From an uncultured Desulfobacterales bacterium (lineage in GTDB: Bacteria > Desulfobacterota > Desulfobacteria > Desulfobacterales > JAFDCJ01): a stretch of 5,139 bases of DNA. Below, one piece after another: positions 4,899 through 5,139 of this stretch. Numbering within the stretch: position 1 is the stretch's first letter; every line of letters begins with the position of its first letter. The position numbers and the translations under genes are program-made. The DNA lies in the NCBI GenBank assembly GCA_945787595.1, contig CALZJV010000476.1:1-5139 (forward strand), written 5' to 3'. A model generated the notes under the pieces. It was not told the DNA's origin and searched no databases. It worked only from the letters and a program-made list of their open reading frames with translations.

Positions 4899-5139
4899 AA
4901 CCTTCTTTTTCGCAGTCGTTTTTTTTGGCAGGCACTATTTTCACTGTTTTAGCATTCGCTGCCTTGGCCTGGGTCTTCTTGGTTTTTTCAACCGCTTTTG
5001 TCAGCTTTTCCACTTTTTTGCTTAACGTCTTGAATTCTTTTTGCAGCGCCGCCAGTTCCTGTTTAACTGTCTTCTCCTTCCTATTTAGTTCGGTTATTTT
5101 TCTGTTCGCCGGCAATTGTTTGATTCTGTATTCCAGTTT
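4897..5139 (-). CDS. Lysine-rich coiled-coil protein of unknown function, C-terminal part (5' end outside window)
   Basis: The reverse-strand frame is open from the window edge to TAG at 4899-4897, giving 80 residues. I do not recognise the protein. The middle shows regular heptads: L, F, L, V, L, V spaced 4-3-4-3-4 within ALQKEFKTLSKKVEKLTKAV, so it should form a parallel or antiparallel coiled coil. The tail is rich in lysine and alanine (KKTQAKAANAKTVK) and could bind nucleic acid or another acidic partner. There is no signal peptide or membrane segment in the visible part. A TTG at 5115-5113 could be read as a start, but it has no ribosome binding site and the frame continues upstream (KLEYRIKQ), so a gene truncated by the window is more likely. 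It converges with the methyltransferase gene. A slippery A-AAA-AAC heptamer lies at 4924-4918. Confidence 0.6.
   Translation of the reverse strand, partial: KLEYRIKQLPANRKITELNRKEKTVKQELAALQKEFKTLSKKVEKLTKAVEKTKKTQAKAANAKTVKIVPAKKNDCEKEG

Noticed and set aside
5113..5115. TTG as the true start of the reverse-strand coiled-coil gene.
   Set aside because: No Shine-Dalgarno sequence precedes it, and the frame stays open to the window edge with sensible coding content, so the gene more likely begins outside the window.

Overview
The window most resembles a chromosomal segment of an anaerobic, mid-GC proteobacterium or desulfobacterium-like organism, such as a Desulfobacterales relative. This is inferred from a TRAP transporter next to a corrinoid-dependent methyltransferase, strong AGGAGG-type ribosome binding sites, and a GTGG-headed REP palindrome. 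No taxonomic marker gene is present, so the placement is tentative.

Positions 1-2542 carry a tripartite TRAP transporter: the 3' end of the periplasmic substrate-binding gene (dctP, 1-318), then the small (dctQ, 687-1202) and large (dctM, 1199-2542) membrane subunits, which overlap by ATGA. The 368-base gap after dctP holds a GC-rich hairpin (331-360) and a pair of inverted REP sequences (476-530) with perfect 23-base arms. These probably uncouple expression of the binding protein from that of the permease.

Positions 2614-4518 encode the main metabolic gene, a 634-residue fusion of a UroD/MtaA-type methyltransferase domain with a complete corrinoid-binding module. This is the architecture of the chloromethane methyltransferase CmuA. 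It follows dctM on the same strand after 71 bases that include a small hairpin. A plausible but unproven reading is that the transporter imports a methylated organic acid and the fusion protein moves its methyl group onto its own corrinoid, for later transfer to tetrahydrofolate by an enzyme not in the window. The expected second zinc-ligand cysteine of the MtaA/CmuA motif is an aspartate here.

Positions 4519-4896 contain no gene but do contain a clear non-autonomous mobile element (4615-4890). It has 16-base terminal inverted repeats, long imperfect inverted arms extending over 100 bases inward, and an exact 8-base target duplication (ATCTACCT). It landed at the stop codon of a reverse-strand gene (4897-5139, cut by the window edge) that encodes a lysine-rich coiled-coil protein of unknown function. 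That gene also has an A-AAA-AAC slippery heptamer close to its end.
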